A DNA stretch of 64,000 nucleotides from Lewinellaceae bacterium (GTDB lineage Bacteria; Bacteroidota; Bacteroidia; Chitinophagales; Saprospiraceae). This document shows positions 17,466-26,630 of this stretch, one piece after another; position 1 is the stretch's first letter, and every line of letters starts with the position of its first letter. The notes under the pieces are model-generated. The model did not search any database. It saw only the letters and a list, made by a program, of their open reading frames with translations, and was not told the origin of the DNA. The stretch lies in NCBI GenBank assembly GCA_020636105.1, contig JACJYL010000001.1, positions 1,240,001-1,304,000 of the forward strand, written 5' to 3'. Made by a program: the position numbers and the translations under genes.

Positions 17466-18674
17466 ATGCAAAATAAGCAACAGGCCCTGTTTACCTTCCA
17501 ATTCTTTTTGCTGTGCCTGAGCACTGCCCTGTTTTCCGCGAGTTTCAATATGATTATTCCGGAGCTGCCCGAATTTCTGACCAAGCTGGGCGGAGCGGAA
17601 TACAAAGGGTTGATCATTGGATTGTTCACGCTTACGGCAGGACTTTCGAGACCTTTAAGCGGTAAGTTAACCGACAACATTGGAAGAATTCCCGTCATGG
17701 TTTTTGGGACCCTAATTTGCGTTAGCGCCAGCCTTTTTTATCCCTTTGTGACGACGGTTTTTGCTTTTCTGCTTCTAAGGCTTTTTCATGGCTTTTCTAC
17801 CGGCTTTAAGCCCACGGCATCCACCGCTTATGTGGCGGATATTGTGCCGGCTGCGCGGGTGGGAGAAGCCATGGGGATTTTGGGGATCAGCATGAATTTC
17901 GGAGCGTCCATTTCCCCGCCCATCGGAAGTCATTTTGCGATGATCTGGTCTCTGGATGCCATGTTCTATATTTCTTCCGGGCTGGCCCTGATTTCTGCTT
18001 TAATACTGATCGGCCTTCCTGAAACGAAAAAAGACAAACCCCCTTTCAGCTGGTCATTATTCAAAATAACCAGACATGACATTTACGATCCTTCGGCCCT
18101 CGCCCCTGCCATTGTAACCGTATTTACTTATTCCTCCTTTGGGGTCTTGTTGACCATTGTGCCGGACCAAAGTACTTATGTAGGGTTGGAAAACAAAGGA
18201 ATGTTTTTCACCGTTTTTACGGTGGCTTCTATTGCCTCCCGTTTTTTTGCAGGAAAAACTTCAGATATATACGGACCTATCCCGGTGATGAAAATCGGAG
18301 CAGTCATCCTGGCCATTGCCCTGGTAATCATGGGATTAGCCTCTTCTCCTTTCGTTTTAATGACCGGGTCGGGCATCCTCGGTTTTGCGGCGGGCATGAA
18401 CTCCCCGGCCGTATTTTCGTGGGCCATAGAACGCTGTAGCCCTGCCCACCGGGGAAGGGCCATGGCTACGGTTTATATTGCGCTGGAAGTGGGTATTGGT
18501 TTGGGAGCCGTTGTTTCTGCCTGGTTATACCATAATGATTACAGCCGTTTTGGCCTGACTTTTTATACTTTTGCCGGCATTGCACTGCTTGCACCGCTTT
18601 ACCTGCAATTTATTTACAAGGAGGAAAATACGGTATACCCCGGCCGAAATGACCCCGGCATCCACTCAAATTGA
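17466..18674 (+). CDS. MFS transporter
   Basis: About 402 residues with twelve hydrophobic segments. Family motifs: motif A between helices 2 and 3 (GKLTDNIGRIPVMVFG), FLLLRLFHGFSTGFKPTAST in helix 4, and GISMNFGASISPPIGS in helix 5. The second half repeats the pattern (FAGKTSDIYGPIPVMKIG). The frame is also open from a TTG at 17460, but the ATG at 17466 is the better start. Proteins like this are proton-driven exporters of small molecules; the substrate cannot be told. It has its own promoter and faces away from dnaE. Confidence 0.85.
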   Translation: MQNKQQALFTFQFFLLCLSTALFSASFNMIIPELPEFLTKLGGAEYKGLIIGLFTLTAGLSRPLSGKLTDNIGRIPVMVFGTLICVSASLFYPFVTTVFAFLLLRLFHGFSTGFKPTASTAYVADIVPAARVGEAMGILGISMNFGASISPPIGSHFAMIWSLDAMFYISSGLALISALILIGLPETKKDKPPFSWSLFKITRHDIYDPSALAPAIVTVFTYSSFGVLLTIVPDQSTYVGLENKGMFFTVFTVASIASRFFAGKTSDIYGPIPVMKIGAVILAIALVIMGLASSPFVLMTGSGILGFAAGMNSPAVFSWAIERCSPAHRGRAMATVYIALEVGIGLGAVVSAWLYHNDYSRFGLTFYTFAGIALLAPLYLQFIYKEENTVYPGRNDPGIHSN

Positions 18675-18954
18675 GGAAATTTTAGACCAATCTTTAATTT
18701 GTCTGGATAAACGACAGCCACCAAACAACCTCGCTTCAATAACTTTGTCTCTTATAAAAATTAACTTCATCCTGGAATTCTTCGATTAATTTTCAGGTGT
18801 CAGGCCACATCATCATTTCATCTACGGATTCATTTACAAGAGCTTCTGTCTTTCAGATAGTCCCGTGCAACTGGCTGGCTTTTGCGGGAATTATCTTCTA
18901 CACCGGAAGCCTTAAGTAGTTCATAAATCATTTTTTTAACATAAATCACCTGAC

Positions 18955-20820
18955 ATGAAAAAATTTGAAATCACCCTATTTTGCCTTTTACTGGTTATCG
19001 GATCGCTAAGTGCCACCAATGACCCGGAACCTCTGGTAAACAATGGTTATCGTTACTTCGTAGATCTCGACAATATCGAGAACGACAAAGTACCAGTGGA
19101 ATTGATCGCTCCGAAAATCGACAAACCGACCATCACCTTTTTTATGCCAAAGATCATTCCTGGCACCTATACCATTTATGATTTTGGCCGGTTCGTCAGC
19201 GATTTTCATGCTTTTGATCAAAAGGGAAATGAACTGCCGGTTACCCATTCTGATGTCAACGCATGGATCATTGGTAATGCCCGGTCATTGTATAAAATAA
19301 GCTACAAGGTGGATGACACTTTTGATAACAATCCGGGTAAACCTGTTTACGGAATGTCCGGCACCAATATTGAAGCAGGAAGGAATATCGTGCTCAACGG
19401 ACACGGGTTCTATGGTTATTTTGAGCATATGAAGCAAAAACCATTTGAGGTTAATGTGCAGCGTCCCGAAAATTTTTACGGTTCTTCTGCCCTCAACCCC
19501 GTTCGGACAACAAATGATTCCGACACCTACACCACCGTTTCCTATAATCACCTGGTCGATACGCCGATGATGTATTGCAAACCTGATACTACCGTCATAC
19601 AGGTAGCCGGGGCTGAAGTACTGATCTCGGTATTTTCACCATCCGGCAATATACAATCTAAATTTCTGGGAGAAAAATTCGCCCCATTACTCAAAGCTCA
19701 AAAAGATTACCTGGGTGGAAAGCTTCCCGTTGATAAATACGCATTTGTCATGTATTTTCTCTCTCCTGAAATGCAAACCGTTGGTACCGGGGCGCTGGAG
19801 CACAATTACTCCTCCTTTTATGTACTGCCTGATATGCCTCAGGAGCAAATAGCCCCATTTATCGTGAATATCGCCGCACACGAATTTTTTCACATAGTAA
19901 CCCCATTGAACATACACTCCAAGGAGATCCATTATTTTGATTTCAACGATCCTGATATGTCCCGGCATTTATGGATGTACGAAGGGGTAACCGAGTATTT
20001 CGCCCACCATGTTCAGTTGACTTCAGGGCTGGCCAATCTGGATCAATTTTTAAACACCATGGCCCAGAAAATCTTCCAAACCCAAACGATCTATAATGAC
20101 CATCTCGCCTTTACAGAAATGAGTCGAAATTGCCTCAAAAAATACAGCAATGAATATGGAAATGTTTATGAAAAAGGAGCCTTAATAGGCCTAGGTCTGG
20201 ATATTGAACTAAGAAAGCTTTCAAATGGGGATTACGGTCTGGTAGACATGATGCATGAACTGGCCGAAAAATTCGGGAACGATAAACCTTTCAATGACAA
20301 AAAACTATTCCGGGAGATCCGGAAGATTACCTATCCGGAAATTGGTAAATTCCTAAAAACCTACGTTGGGGGTAAAACGCCCCTGCCCCTTGAAGCAATT
20401 TTCAGCAGCATAGGGGTCCGATACCAGGCCCCTGAAAAATTTATGGACTTTACTATCGGCAATGTAGGCATTGGGGTCGATCCTGAGACCAACCGTATGT
20501 TCGTTCAGGGGATCCAGAACCTGAATGCGTTTGGGAAAGCTCTGGGGTACCAGGATGGGGATGTATTCCATAAATTGAACGGAGATCTTGTACCCGAATC
20601 AGGTTTCCAGCAGTTCTTTGCTGAGGTGATGTCTAAAATGAAAGAAGGGGACCTTTTCGAAGCAGAAGTTTATAGGAAAGATAAAAACGGAGTAGAAAAA
20701 CTGGTGGTGCTATCTGCCAAAACCATCAAGGTTGAAAAGACCCGGCCACCTAAACTGACGCCTTCTGAAAACCCGACCGCAGCTCAGCTAAAATTGCGGA
20801 GAGACTGGATGGGGCACTAG
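18955..20820 (+). CDS. M61 family metallopeptidase
   Basis: A 621-residue exported protease with a signal peptide (to about residue 20). The N-terminal M61 beta domain is followed by the gluzincin catalytic domain with HEFFH near residues 308-312 and the third zinc ligand in MYEGVTEYF near 342. The family phrase TPLNIHSKEI is present. The C-terminal region (about 500-590) looks like a PDZ domain. M61 peptidases (glycyl aminopeptidase type) act in the periplasm and are common in Bacteroidota. All catalytic residues are present. The gene stands alone and ends in a strong hairpin. Confidence 0.92.
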   Translation: MKKFEITLFCLLLVIGSLSATNDPEPLVNNGYRYFVDLDNIENDKVPVELIAPKIDKPTITFFMPKIIPGTYTIYDFGRFVSDFHAFDQKGNELPVTHSDVNAWIIGNARSLYKISYKVDDTFDNNPGKPVYGMSGTNIEAGRNIVLNGHGFYGYFEHMKQKPFEVNVQRPENFYGSSALNPVRTTNDSDTYTTVSYNHLVDTPMMYCKPDTTVIQVAGAEVLISVFSPSGNIQSKFLGEKFAPLLKAQKDYLGGKLPVDKYAFVMYFLSPEMQTVGTGALEHNYSSFYVLPDMPQEQIAPFIVNIAAHEFFHIVTPLNIHSKEIHYFDFNDPDMSRHLWMYEGVTEYFAHHVQLTSGLANLDQFLNTMAQKIFQTQTIYNDHLAFTEMSRNCLKKYSNEYGNVYEKGALIGLGLDIELRKLSNGDYGLVDMMHELAEKFGNDKPFNDKKLFREIRKITYPEIGKFLKTYVGGKTPLPLEAIFSSIGVRYQAPEKFMDFTIGNVGIGVDPETNRMFVQGIQNLNAFGKALGYQDGDVFHKLNGDLVPESGFQQFFAEVMSKMKEGDLFEAEVYRKDKNGVEKLVVLSAKTIKVEKTRPPKLTPSENPTAAQLKLRRDWMGH

Positions 20821-20851
20821 GATACATAACCATTTTGATTTAATATGAGTC

Positions 20852-20891
20852 ATCCCGAATTTTGCCGATCGGCAAAGTTCGGGATTTTTTT
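20852..20891. terminator. Bidirectional terminator
   Basis: A long stem from ATCCCGAATTTTGCCG paired with CGGCAAAGTTCGGGAT with one mismatch, followed by T7. It lies between the M61 gene (plus) and the small membrane gene at 20894 (minus). Confidence 0.85.
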
Positions 20892-20893
20892 AT

Positions 20894-21316
20894 TTACAAA
20901 ACGTCAGTATTTTCAGATCGATCTACTTCCTTAACCTTAAGAACATTTTCTTTATCTTTGGTCAATTCGAGTGCCTCGTCGTTTTGGTTGAGGTCCAAAC
21001 CTCCTAAAAGAGGGGCTTTCAGAAGTTTGATCTCCTTCTTTTCGGAGGAGGACTCCCCATCTACGCTTTTCACTTCCAGGCTTGCCCATTGACGACCAAC
21101 CAAAATGGTGAAAACTCCAAAACCGACCAGTTTGAATACCAGGAAAAAATTCCCACCATCAATCCCCGGAAGAAAAAGTCCGATAATGCTTAAAATGAAT
21201 AAAACGGTGGAAGCCACCAAGAGGGCGAATCCTACCACAGAAACGACAGGGGCGATTTTTTTTCGGTTTTCTTTATCCTTAATTTTATCAAAAAGCTGGT
21301 GTATCCTGGCACGCAT
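20894..21316 (-). CDS. Hypothetical two-helix membrane protein
   Basis: A 140-residue protein with a basic N-terminus (MRARIHQLFDKIKDKENRKK), two hydrophobic helices at about 23-45 and 50-75, and a charged cytoplasmic-type tail of about 65 residues. I do not recognise the family. It is convergent with the M61 gene and upstream of nothing obvious. Confidence 0.6.
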   Translation of the reverse strand: MRARIHQLFDKIKDKENRKKIAPVVSVVGFALLVASTVLFILSIIGLFLPGIDGGNFFLVFKLVGFGVFTILVGRQWASLEVKSVDGESSSEKKEIKLLKAPLLGGLDLNQNDEALELTKDKENVLKVKEVDRSENTDVL

Positions 21317-21460
21317 AGGCTATTTTTTATCACCACACTATAATTTCAGATTATTCGTAAAAAATGAAAAAGCCAAAATAATGTGCAGTCCTTTTACGGG
21401 AGATTTCCATAAATAAATATACGCGTAACCTCGCTAATTTCCAATTAATCCTGCACCTTT

Positions 21461-23095
21461 TCAGGTCTGGAGTACCCCGGGATTAAATTTCTCCACCGGT
21501 GCATTATTCGCCATTTTTATCCCTTCAGAAATCCATTTTCTGGTATCTATTGGATCGATGATCGCATCCACCCATAAGCGTGAAGCAGCGTAATAAGGAG
21601 TCGTTTGTGTTTCGTAACGCTGGTTAATTTCATCCAGCAGTTCATTTTCCTGGGCCTCCGAAATCTCCTGACCACGGGCCTTCATCCCTGCCGTCTGGAT
21701 CTGCAACAAGGTTTTGGCCGCCTGGGCCCCGCCCATCACCGCAATTTTTGCAGTAGGCCAGGCCACAATAAGTCTCGGGTCATAAGCCTTTCCGCACATA
21801 GCATAATTGCCTGCTCCGTAAGAATTTCCCATTACGATGGTGAACTTTGGGACCGTAGAGTTGGAAACAGCGCTCACCATTTTTGCGCCATCCTTGATAA
21901 TGCCTCCCTGCTCCGATCGGCTCCCGACCATAAACCCGGTGACATCCTGCAGGAAAACCAGGGGAATTTTCTTCTGGTTGCAATTCATGATGAAACGCGC
22001 TGCTTTGTCCGCAGAATCGGAATAAATGACTCCGCCGAACTGCATCTCACCTTTAGCACTTTTTACCAGCTCACGGCTATTGGCTACAATGCCAACGGCC
22101 CAACCATCGATCCGGGCATAAGCACAAATGATGGTTTTCCCGTAATCCTTTTTATAAAAAGTAAGTTTGGAATCGTCCACCAGGCGCTTGAGAATTTCCT
22201 CTGAATTATAAGGTTTGCCCCTGTCCTCGGGAAAATAATCATACAGTTCTTTTGGATCGAATTGTGGCGGTTTCGAGGCTTCACGGCTAAAACCCGCCGA
22301 TTCAAAAGTACCAAACTTATCCATGAGATCCCTGATGGTCGCCAGGCAGGTAGCATCATCAGGCATTTTATAATCCGTTACGCCTGAAATGTCACTTTGG
22401 GTGGTGGCTCCCCCAAGGGTTTCTTTGTCAACGTCCTCCCCTATTGCGGCCCTGACGAGATAAGGACCCGCCAGAAAAATGGAACCCGTTCCTTCCACAA
22501 TTAACGCTTCATCGGACATGATAGGAAGGTAAGCGCCTCCGGCCACGCAACTGCCCATGATGGCTGAAATTTGAGGTACCCCCATAGAAGACATTTTCGC
22601 ATTATTCCTGAAGATACGTCCAAAATGCTCCTTGTCTGGAAAAATTTCATCCTGCATGGGCAAAAACACTCCGGCACTATCGACCAGGTAGATGATCGGC
22701 AATCTGTTTTCCATGGCAATTTCCTGCATTCTCAGGTTTTTCTTTGCCGCCATGGGAAACCAGGCCCCGGCCTTTACCGTTGCATCATTGGCCACAATGA
22801 TACATTGCCTCCCACTTACATATCCTATTCCCGCCACTACACCGGCAGCCGGACACCCACCATATTCAACATACATCTCAAACGCGGCAAAAGCACCTAT
22901 CTCGAGAAATTCACTGCCTTCGTCAATAAGGGCATTAATCCGCTCCCTTGCGGTCATCTTACCTTGTTCATGTTGTTTGGCAATACGCTTTTCACCTCCC
23001 CCGAGATAGATCTTCTCAAGACGGTGGTTCATTTTTGCCACCAACAATTGCATGGCATCATGGTTCTTGCTTTTTTCAATATCTATTTTTGGCAT
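21461..23095 (-). CDS. Acyl-CoA carboxylase carboxyltransferase subunit
   Basis: A 544-residue non-biotinylated carboxyltransferase subunit of the propionyl/methylcrotonyl-CoA carboxylase family. Motifs include MTARERINALIDEGSEFLE, GIGYVSGRQCIIVANDATVK, MGSCVAGGAYLPIMSDEAL and GSIFLAGPYLVRAAIGE. In the C-terminal half GSRSEQGGIIKDGAKM and GNSYGAGNYAMCGKAYDPR complete the second crotonase-like fold. It moves the carboxyl group from carboxybiotin to an acyl-CoA. The sequence looks closest to methylcrotonyl-CoA carboxylase beta, but the biotin partner is not in the window, so the substrate stays open. A -7 like TATTTTTG lies just upstream. Confidence 0.9.
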   Translation of the reverse strand: MPKIDIEKSKNHDAMQLLVAKMNHRLEKIYLGGGEKRIAKQHEQGKMTARERINALIDEGSEFLEIGAFAAFEMYVEYGGCPAAGVVAGIGYVSGRQCIIVANDATVKAGAWFPMAAKKNLRMQEIAMENRLPIIYLVDSAGVFLPMQDEIFPDKEHFGRIFRNNAKMSSMGVPQISAIMGSCVAGGAYLPIMSDEALIVEGTGSIFLAGPYLVRAAIGEDVDKETLGGATTQSDISGVTDYKMPDDATCLATIRDLMDKFGTFESAGFSREASKPPQFDPKELYDYFPEDRGKPYNSEEILKRLVDDSKLTFYKKDYGKTIICAYARIDGWAVGIVANSRELVKSAKGEMQFGGVIYSDSADKAARFIMNCNQKKIPLVFLQDVTGFMVGSRSEQGGIIKDGAKMVSAVSNSTVPKFTIVMGNSYGAGNYAMCGKAYDPRLIVAWPTAKIAVMGGAQAAKTLLQIQTAGMKARGQEISEAQENELLDEINQRYETQTTPYYAASRLWVDAIIDPIDTRKWISEGIKMANNAPVEKFNPGVLQT

Positions 23096-23445
23096 ATTGT
23101 TTATTTTACGGATGCCAAAAATAAGAAGAATTATTATAGGAAAAGACTATTAAAGAGGAGAATGCAGAGAAGGAACAGGCAAAACAAGCTTCTTAACACA
23201 AAATATTTGATCCTAAAACTTTGAAGCTTGCCTTTAAACCTTCCCGGGGGTTTATTACCTCGCTATTTCAAAAAACGGGACCACTTTGGCAAATTCCAGG
23301 TTTATCATTGAATAAAAGTGTGGAGTGGGCCCCCAAAATAGGACTTAATAGCGTTGGGTAACTCCCGATTTTCGCGGATTATTATTATTAAGACACAAAA
23401 AAACACCTTTGTGTACAACCATTCTGGTTGTTTCCAGTTAAATAA
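23096..23445. other. Intergenic, no gene seen
   Basis: Non-coding gap between the divergent carboxylase and ahcY genes. I saw no riboswitch-like structure, in particular nothing that looks like a SAH riboswitch before ahcY. A short inverted repeat (AAACC..GGTTT) lies near 23236-23254. Confidence 0.5.
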
Positions 23446-23476
23446 TTGATTAAAACAAATGAATTATCTAATTTTG
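23446..23476 (+). promoter_or_regulatory. ahcY promoter
   Basis: TTG at 23446-23448, 20 bases, TAATTTTG at 23469-23476, followed by a leader of about 20-25 bases. It is nearly identical in layout and sequence to the rpoD promoter. Confidence 0.75.
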
Positions 23477-23504
23477 TGCCGCTTTTAAAACATAAATCTA
23501 TTCA

Positions 23505-24818
23505 ATGCAAACTACAGAAACAAAATTGAAGTTTAAGGTAAAGGATATTACCCTTGCTGCCTGGGGTCGTAAAGAGATCGAACTGGCAGAAGCTGAAATG
23601 CCCGGACTCATGTCTCTCCGTAAAGAATACGGTGATTCAAAGCCCCTTAAGGGAGCACGTATCGCCGGATGTCTGCACATGACCATCCAAACTGCTGTGC
23701 TCATCGAAACCCTCCAGGAATTAGGCGCTGAAGTCAGCTGGTCTTCCTGCAACATTTTCTCCACCCAGGATCATGCCGCGGCAGCTATTGCCGAAGCTGG
23801 AATACCTGTGTTTGCATGGAAAGGGATGAATGAAAAAGAATTTGACTGGTGTATTGAACAAACCCTTTTTGCCTTTAAAGACGGAAAGCCGCTCAATATG
23901 ATCCTCGATGACGGAGGTGACCTGACCAATATGGTTTTGGATCAATATCCTGAACTGGTGGAAGGCATCAACGGGTTGAGTGAAGAAACCACCACTGGTG
24001 TTCATCGCTTATATGAGCGCATGGAAAAAGGCACTTTACCGATGCCTGCCATCAATGTCAACGATTCCGTGACCAAATCCAAATTTGACAACAAATACGG
24101 ATGTAAGGAATCTCTGGTAGATGCCATTCGCCGGGCTACTGACATTATGATGGCCGGCAAAGTTGCTGTGGTGGCCGGTTATGGTGATGTTGGCAAAGGT
24201 TCTGCAGCCTCCTTGCGTGGTGCAGGATGCCGGGTAATTGTTACGGAGATCGATCCGATTTGCGCCCTTCAGGCGGCTATGGACGGATTCGAGGTGATCC
24301 CTATGAAAAAAGCCATTCCCCGCGTTGACATAGTGGTCACAGCCACCGGAAACAAAAACATTGTAAATGGTGAGCATTTCAAGTTGATGAATGACAAAAC
24401 CATCGTTTGTAATATTGGCCATTTTGACAATGAAATTGACATGGCCTGGTTGAACAAAAACTACGGGGACACCAAAGTGGAAATCAAACCTCAGGTTGAT
24501 AAATATACTATCGACGGAAAAGATATTATCCTCCTTGCAGAAGGTCGTCTGGTGAACCTCGGTTGTGCTACCGGTCACCCTTCGTTTGTCATGTCAAACT
24601 CTTTCACCAACCAGACTTTGGCGCAGATCGAACTTTGGACCAATGCCGACAATTACGAGAATAAAGTGTATATGTTGCCTAAACACCTCGATGAGAAAGT
24701 TGCTCGTTTGCACCTTTCCAAACTGGGTGTTGAGCTGGAGGAATTGTCTAAAGATCAGGCAGATTATATCGGGGTTACCGTTGAAGGGCCTTATAAACCT
24801 GAATATTACAGATATTAA
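23505..24818 (+). CDS. ahcY: Adenosylhomocysteinase (SAH hydrolase)
   Basis: A 437-residue enzyme that splits S-adenosylhomocysteine into adenosine and homocysteine in the activated methyl cycle. Seen: CLHMTIQTAVLIETL, SCNIFSTQDHAAAAI, DDGGDLTNMV, NDSVTKSKFDNKYGC (catalytic Lys/Asp region), the NAD-binding loop VAGYGDVGKGSAA, and the C-terminal Lys-Tyr end (GPYKPEYYRY) characteristic of the family. Full length. It has its own vegetative promoter and a strong terminator. Confidence 0.98.
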   Translation: MQTTETKLKFKVKDITLAAWGRKEIELAEAEMPGLMSLRKEYGDSKPLKGARIAGCLHMTIQTAVLIETLQELGAEVSWSSCNIFSTQDHAAAAIAEAGIPVFAWKGMNEKEFDWCIEQTLFAFKDGKPLNMILDDGGDLTNMVLDQYPELVEGINGLSEETTTGVHRLYERMEKGTLPMPAINVNDSVTKSKFDNKYGCKESLVDAIRRATDIMMAGKVAVVAGYGDVGKGSAASLRGAGCRVIVTEIDPICALQAAMDGFEVIPMKKAIPRVDIVVTATGNKNIVNGEHFKLMNDKTIVCNIGHFDNEIDMAWLNKNYGDTKVEIKPQVDKYTIDGKDIILLAEGRLVNLGCATGHPSFVMSNSFTNQTLAQIELWTNADNYENKVYMLPKHLDEKVARLHLSKLGVELEELSKDQADYIGVTVEGPYKPEYYRY

Positions 24819-24860
24819 AATGAACTGCCTGCCGGAAAATTTCCTGTCCAGGTAAAATGA

Positions 24861-24906
24861 AAAAAAACGGGTTTTTGCTTTTTAAGTGAAAACCCGTTTT
24901 TTTTTT
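24861..24906 (+). terminator. ahcY terminator
   Basis: AAAAAAACGGGTTTT pairs with AAAACCCGTTTTTTT across a 13-base loop, and the T-run continues downstream. It lies 42 bases after the ahcY stop. Confidence 0.9.
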
Positions 24907-24937
24907 GTATTTTAATGTTGAATTAAAAAGGAAATAT

Positions 24938-25825
24938 ATGAGATCGAATATTTTTATTCTTCTTTTGTTAGGGAGCCTGTTTTCCTGTAGCTCAGAAAAA
25001 AACACTAATACTTACTACAGCGATATCGAACAATGGCGAAAAGAGCGGCTGGAATCCCTGACCCAACCCGATGGCTGGACGACACTGATCGGTTTGTATT
25101 GGCTGGAAGAAGGAATTCAAACTTTTGGTTCTTCAAAGGAAAATGATATTGTTTTTACTGAAAAAGCGCCCTCTTTTATCGGCACATTAAGTGTATATGG
25201 TGACAGCGTAAGCATTCAGATAAACGATACGGTGGATGTCTTGATCAATGGGGAAATGGTAAAGTCCATGAGTCTGAAAGATGATACCGAAGAAAATACC
25301 ACCCTTATGCAATGGGAATCCCTTACCTGGTACCTTATTCAGCGGGGAGGCAAATACGGCATACGCCTGAAAGACAGCCTGGCTGAACAACGGTTTGCCT
25401 TAAAGGAAATTCCCCATTTTGAGGTAGATGAACATTGGAAATTTAAAGCCACCTTTATCCCTCCTGCTCCCGAAGCCACCCTAAAAGTAGAAAATATCCT
25501 GGGTCAGGTGTCGGATGATCCGCTTGAAGGTCACCTGGAATTCACGTATAAAGGGAAAAATTACCCGTTGGCGTTACTCGATGGAGGTGAAGATGCTTAT
25601 TTTCTGATCATCGCAGATGAAACAACAGGGGAAGAGACTTATGGAGGAGGAAGGTATATTTATGTCGACCGTGCCGACAGTAGCGGGGTGACTTATATTG
25701 ATTTCAATAAAGCCTACAACCCGCCTTGCGTTTTTTCTGTTTTTGCCACCTGCCCTTTACCGCCGCAGGAGAATTATCTTCCCTTCCGGGTTTTGGCAGG
25801 AGAAAAGGAATTGCCGCATCATTGA
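24938..25825 (+). CDS. DUF1684 lipoprotein
   Basis: About 295 residues from the ATG at 24938, which has AAAAAGGA just upstream. An in-frame ATG at 24905 lies inside the ahcY terminator and is unlikely. The N-terminus is a lipoprotein signal with the lipobox LFSCSS. The body matches the DUF1684 family: QPDGWTTLIGLYWLEEG, then GGRYIYVDRADSSG, FNKAYNPPCVFS and the end motif CPLPPQENYLPFRV. The family function is unknown. Its position after ahcY and a terminator suggests separate transcription. Confidence 0.88.
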   Translation: MRSNIFILLLLGSLFSCSSEKNTNTYYSDIEQWRKERLESLTQPDGWTTLIGLYWLEEGIQTFGSSKENDIVFTEKAPSFIGTLSVYGDSVSIQINDTVDVLINGEMVKSMSLKDDTEENTTLMQWESLTWYLIQRGGKYGIRLKDSLAEQRFALKEIPHFEVDEHWKFKATFIPPAPEATLKVENILGQVSDDPLEGHLEFTYKGKNYPLALLDGGEDAYFLIIADETTGEETYGGGRYIYVDRADSSGVTYIDFNKAYNPPCVFSVFATCPLPPQENYLPFRVLAGEKELPHH

Positions 25826-25832
25826 GCAGGAT

Positions 25833-26171
25833 TTAAAGCCATTTTTTGAGCCTTGAAAAAAAATCATCTCCCTGTTCCGTTGTTTGTACGGAAAGCCTGC
25901 GGAGGTACGTCTGCCCGTGGACTTCGATCCAGGCATTGTAATGGCCATTTGCCAAAGGGGATGAGGGGCTGATTTGCACCAAAGTTTTGCCCTTAGACAA
26001 ATGAGTCTTTTCTTCGTAAAGGCATTTGCCTAATTCATCACAAAGCACAAAAGCTAAAATCCCTTCTGTATTCACTTCGCAATGAAGGGTAATCCGGGGA
26101 GTTTGATGGTCTATTGTGTAAGTGATCTCCCCAATATATTCCTTGACCACTTTATCGTAGTTTAAACCCAT
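25833..26171 (-). CDS. Hypothetical protein
   Basis: About 112 residues from the Met at 26171 (MGLNYDKVVKEY); the frame is also open from an ATG at 26195. It consists of predicted beta strands (GEITYTIDHQTPRITLHCEV, then GHYNAWIEVHGQTYLRRLSV) and a basic C-terminus (FFSRLKKWL). I do not recognise it. The strand pattern suggests a small beta-sandwich. It is convergent with the DUF1684 gene, 7 bases apart. Confidence 0.5.
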   Translation of the reverse strand: MGLNYDKVVKEYIGEITYTIDHQTPRITLHCEVNTEGILAFVLCDELGKCLYEEKTHLSKGKTLVQISPSSPLANGHYNAWIEVHGQTYLRRLSVQTTEQGDDFFSRLKKWL

Positions 26172-26195
26172 GTAGTTTTCTCGTTGTAAAATCAC

Positions 26196-26630
26196 CGCCT
26201 GTGCAAAGTCATCAAGGCATGATCCGTTAAAGTATATACTGAATTAAAGTTCCAGGTAAGGAATAAATCCGTTTTTCCTCTTTTTATTGTGCTGAGTTTA
26301 TGATTTGTCTTGTATCCGGCGTCCATTCCTGTTTTGGATTAACTTTTGGACGAATAAAAACCCAAAAAGTCATTCCCGTAATGGAGCGGAAAAAAAATTG
26401 CAAGAACTAACGAAGAGGATTCAAAGATTCTCTACCGTACATTTTTTTGTCTCGCTGATCCCGCTGATTTTCGCTGATCATTTTGGGTTATTTTGCCTTA
26501 TTTTTCCGAGCAAACCAGGGTATGTTACTTTGTTCTATCTGCGAGAACCAACCATAAATTCTCAGGACTTTTCCCAAAAGTGTAAGGTAGCAAATTCAAA
26601 GATGCCACTTTCCCCAAAAACAAAAATGCG
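26196..26630. other. Intergenic, no gene seen
   Basis: A gap of about 435 bases with no convincing gene. Around 26453-26480 it carries three close copies of CGCTGAT, a simple repeat often dispersed in Bacteroidota genomes. Confidence 0.5.

Noticed and set aside
23096..23504. Possible SAH riboswitch before ahcY
   Set aside because: The predicted leader is only about 20-25 bases after a good promoter, too short for the riboswitch.
26453..26480. Three CGCTGAT copies as a CRISPR-like or regulatory array
   Set aside because: The units are only 7 bases and irregularly spaced; simple dispersed repeat.
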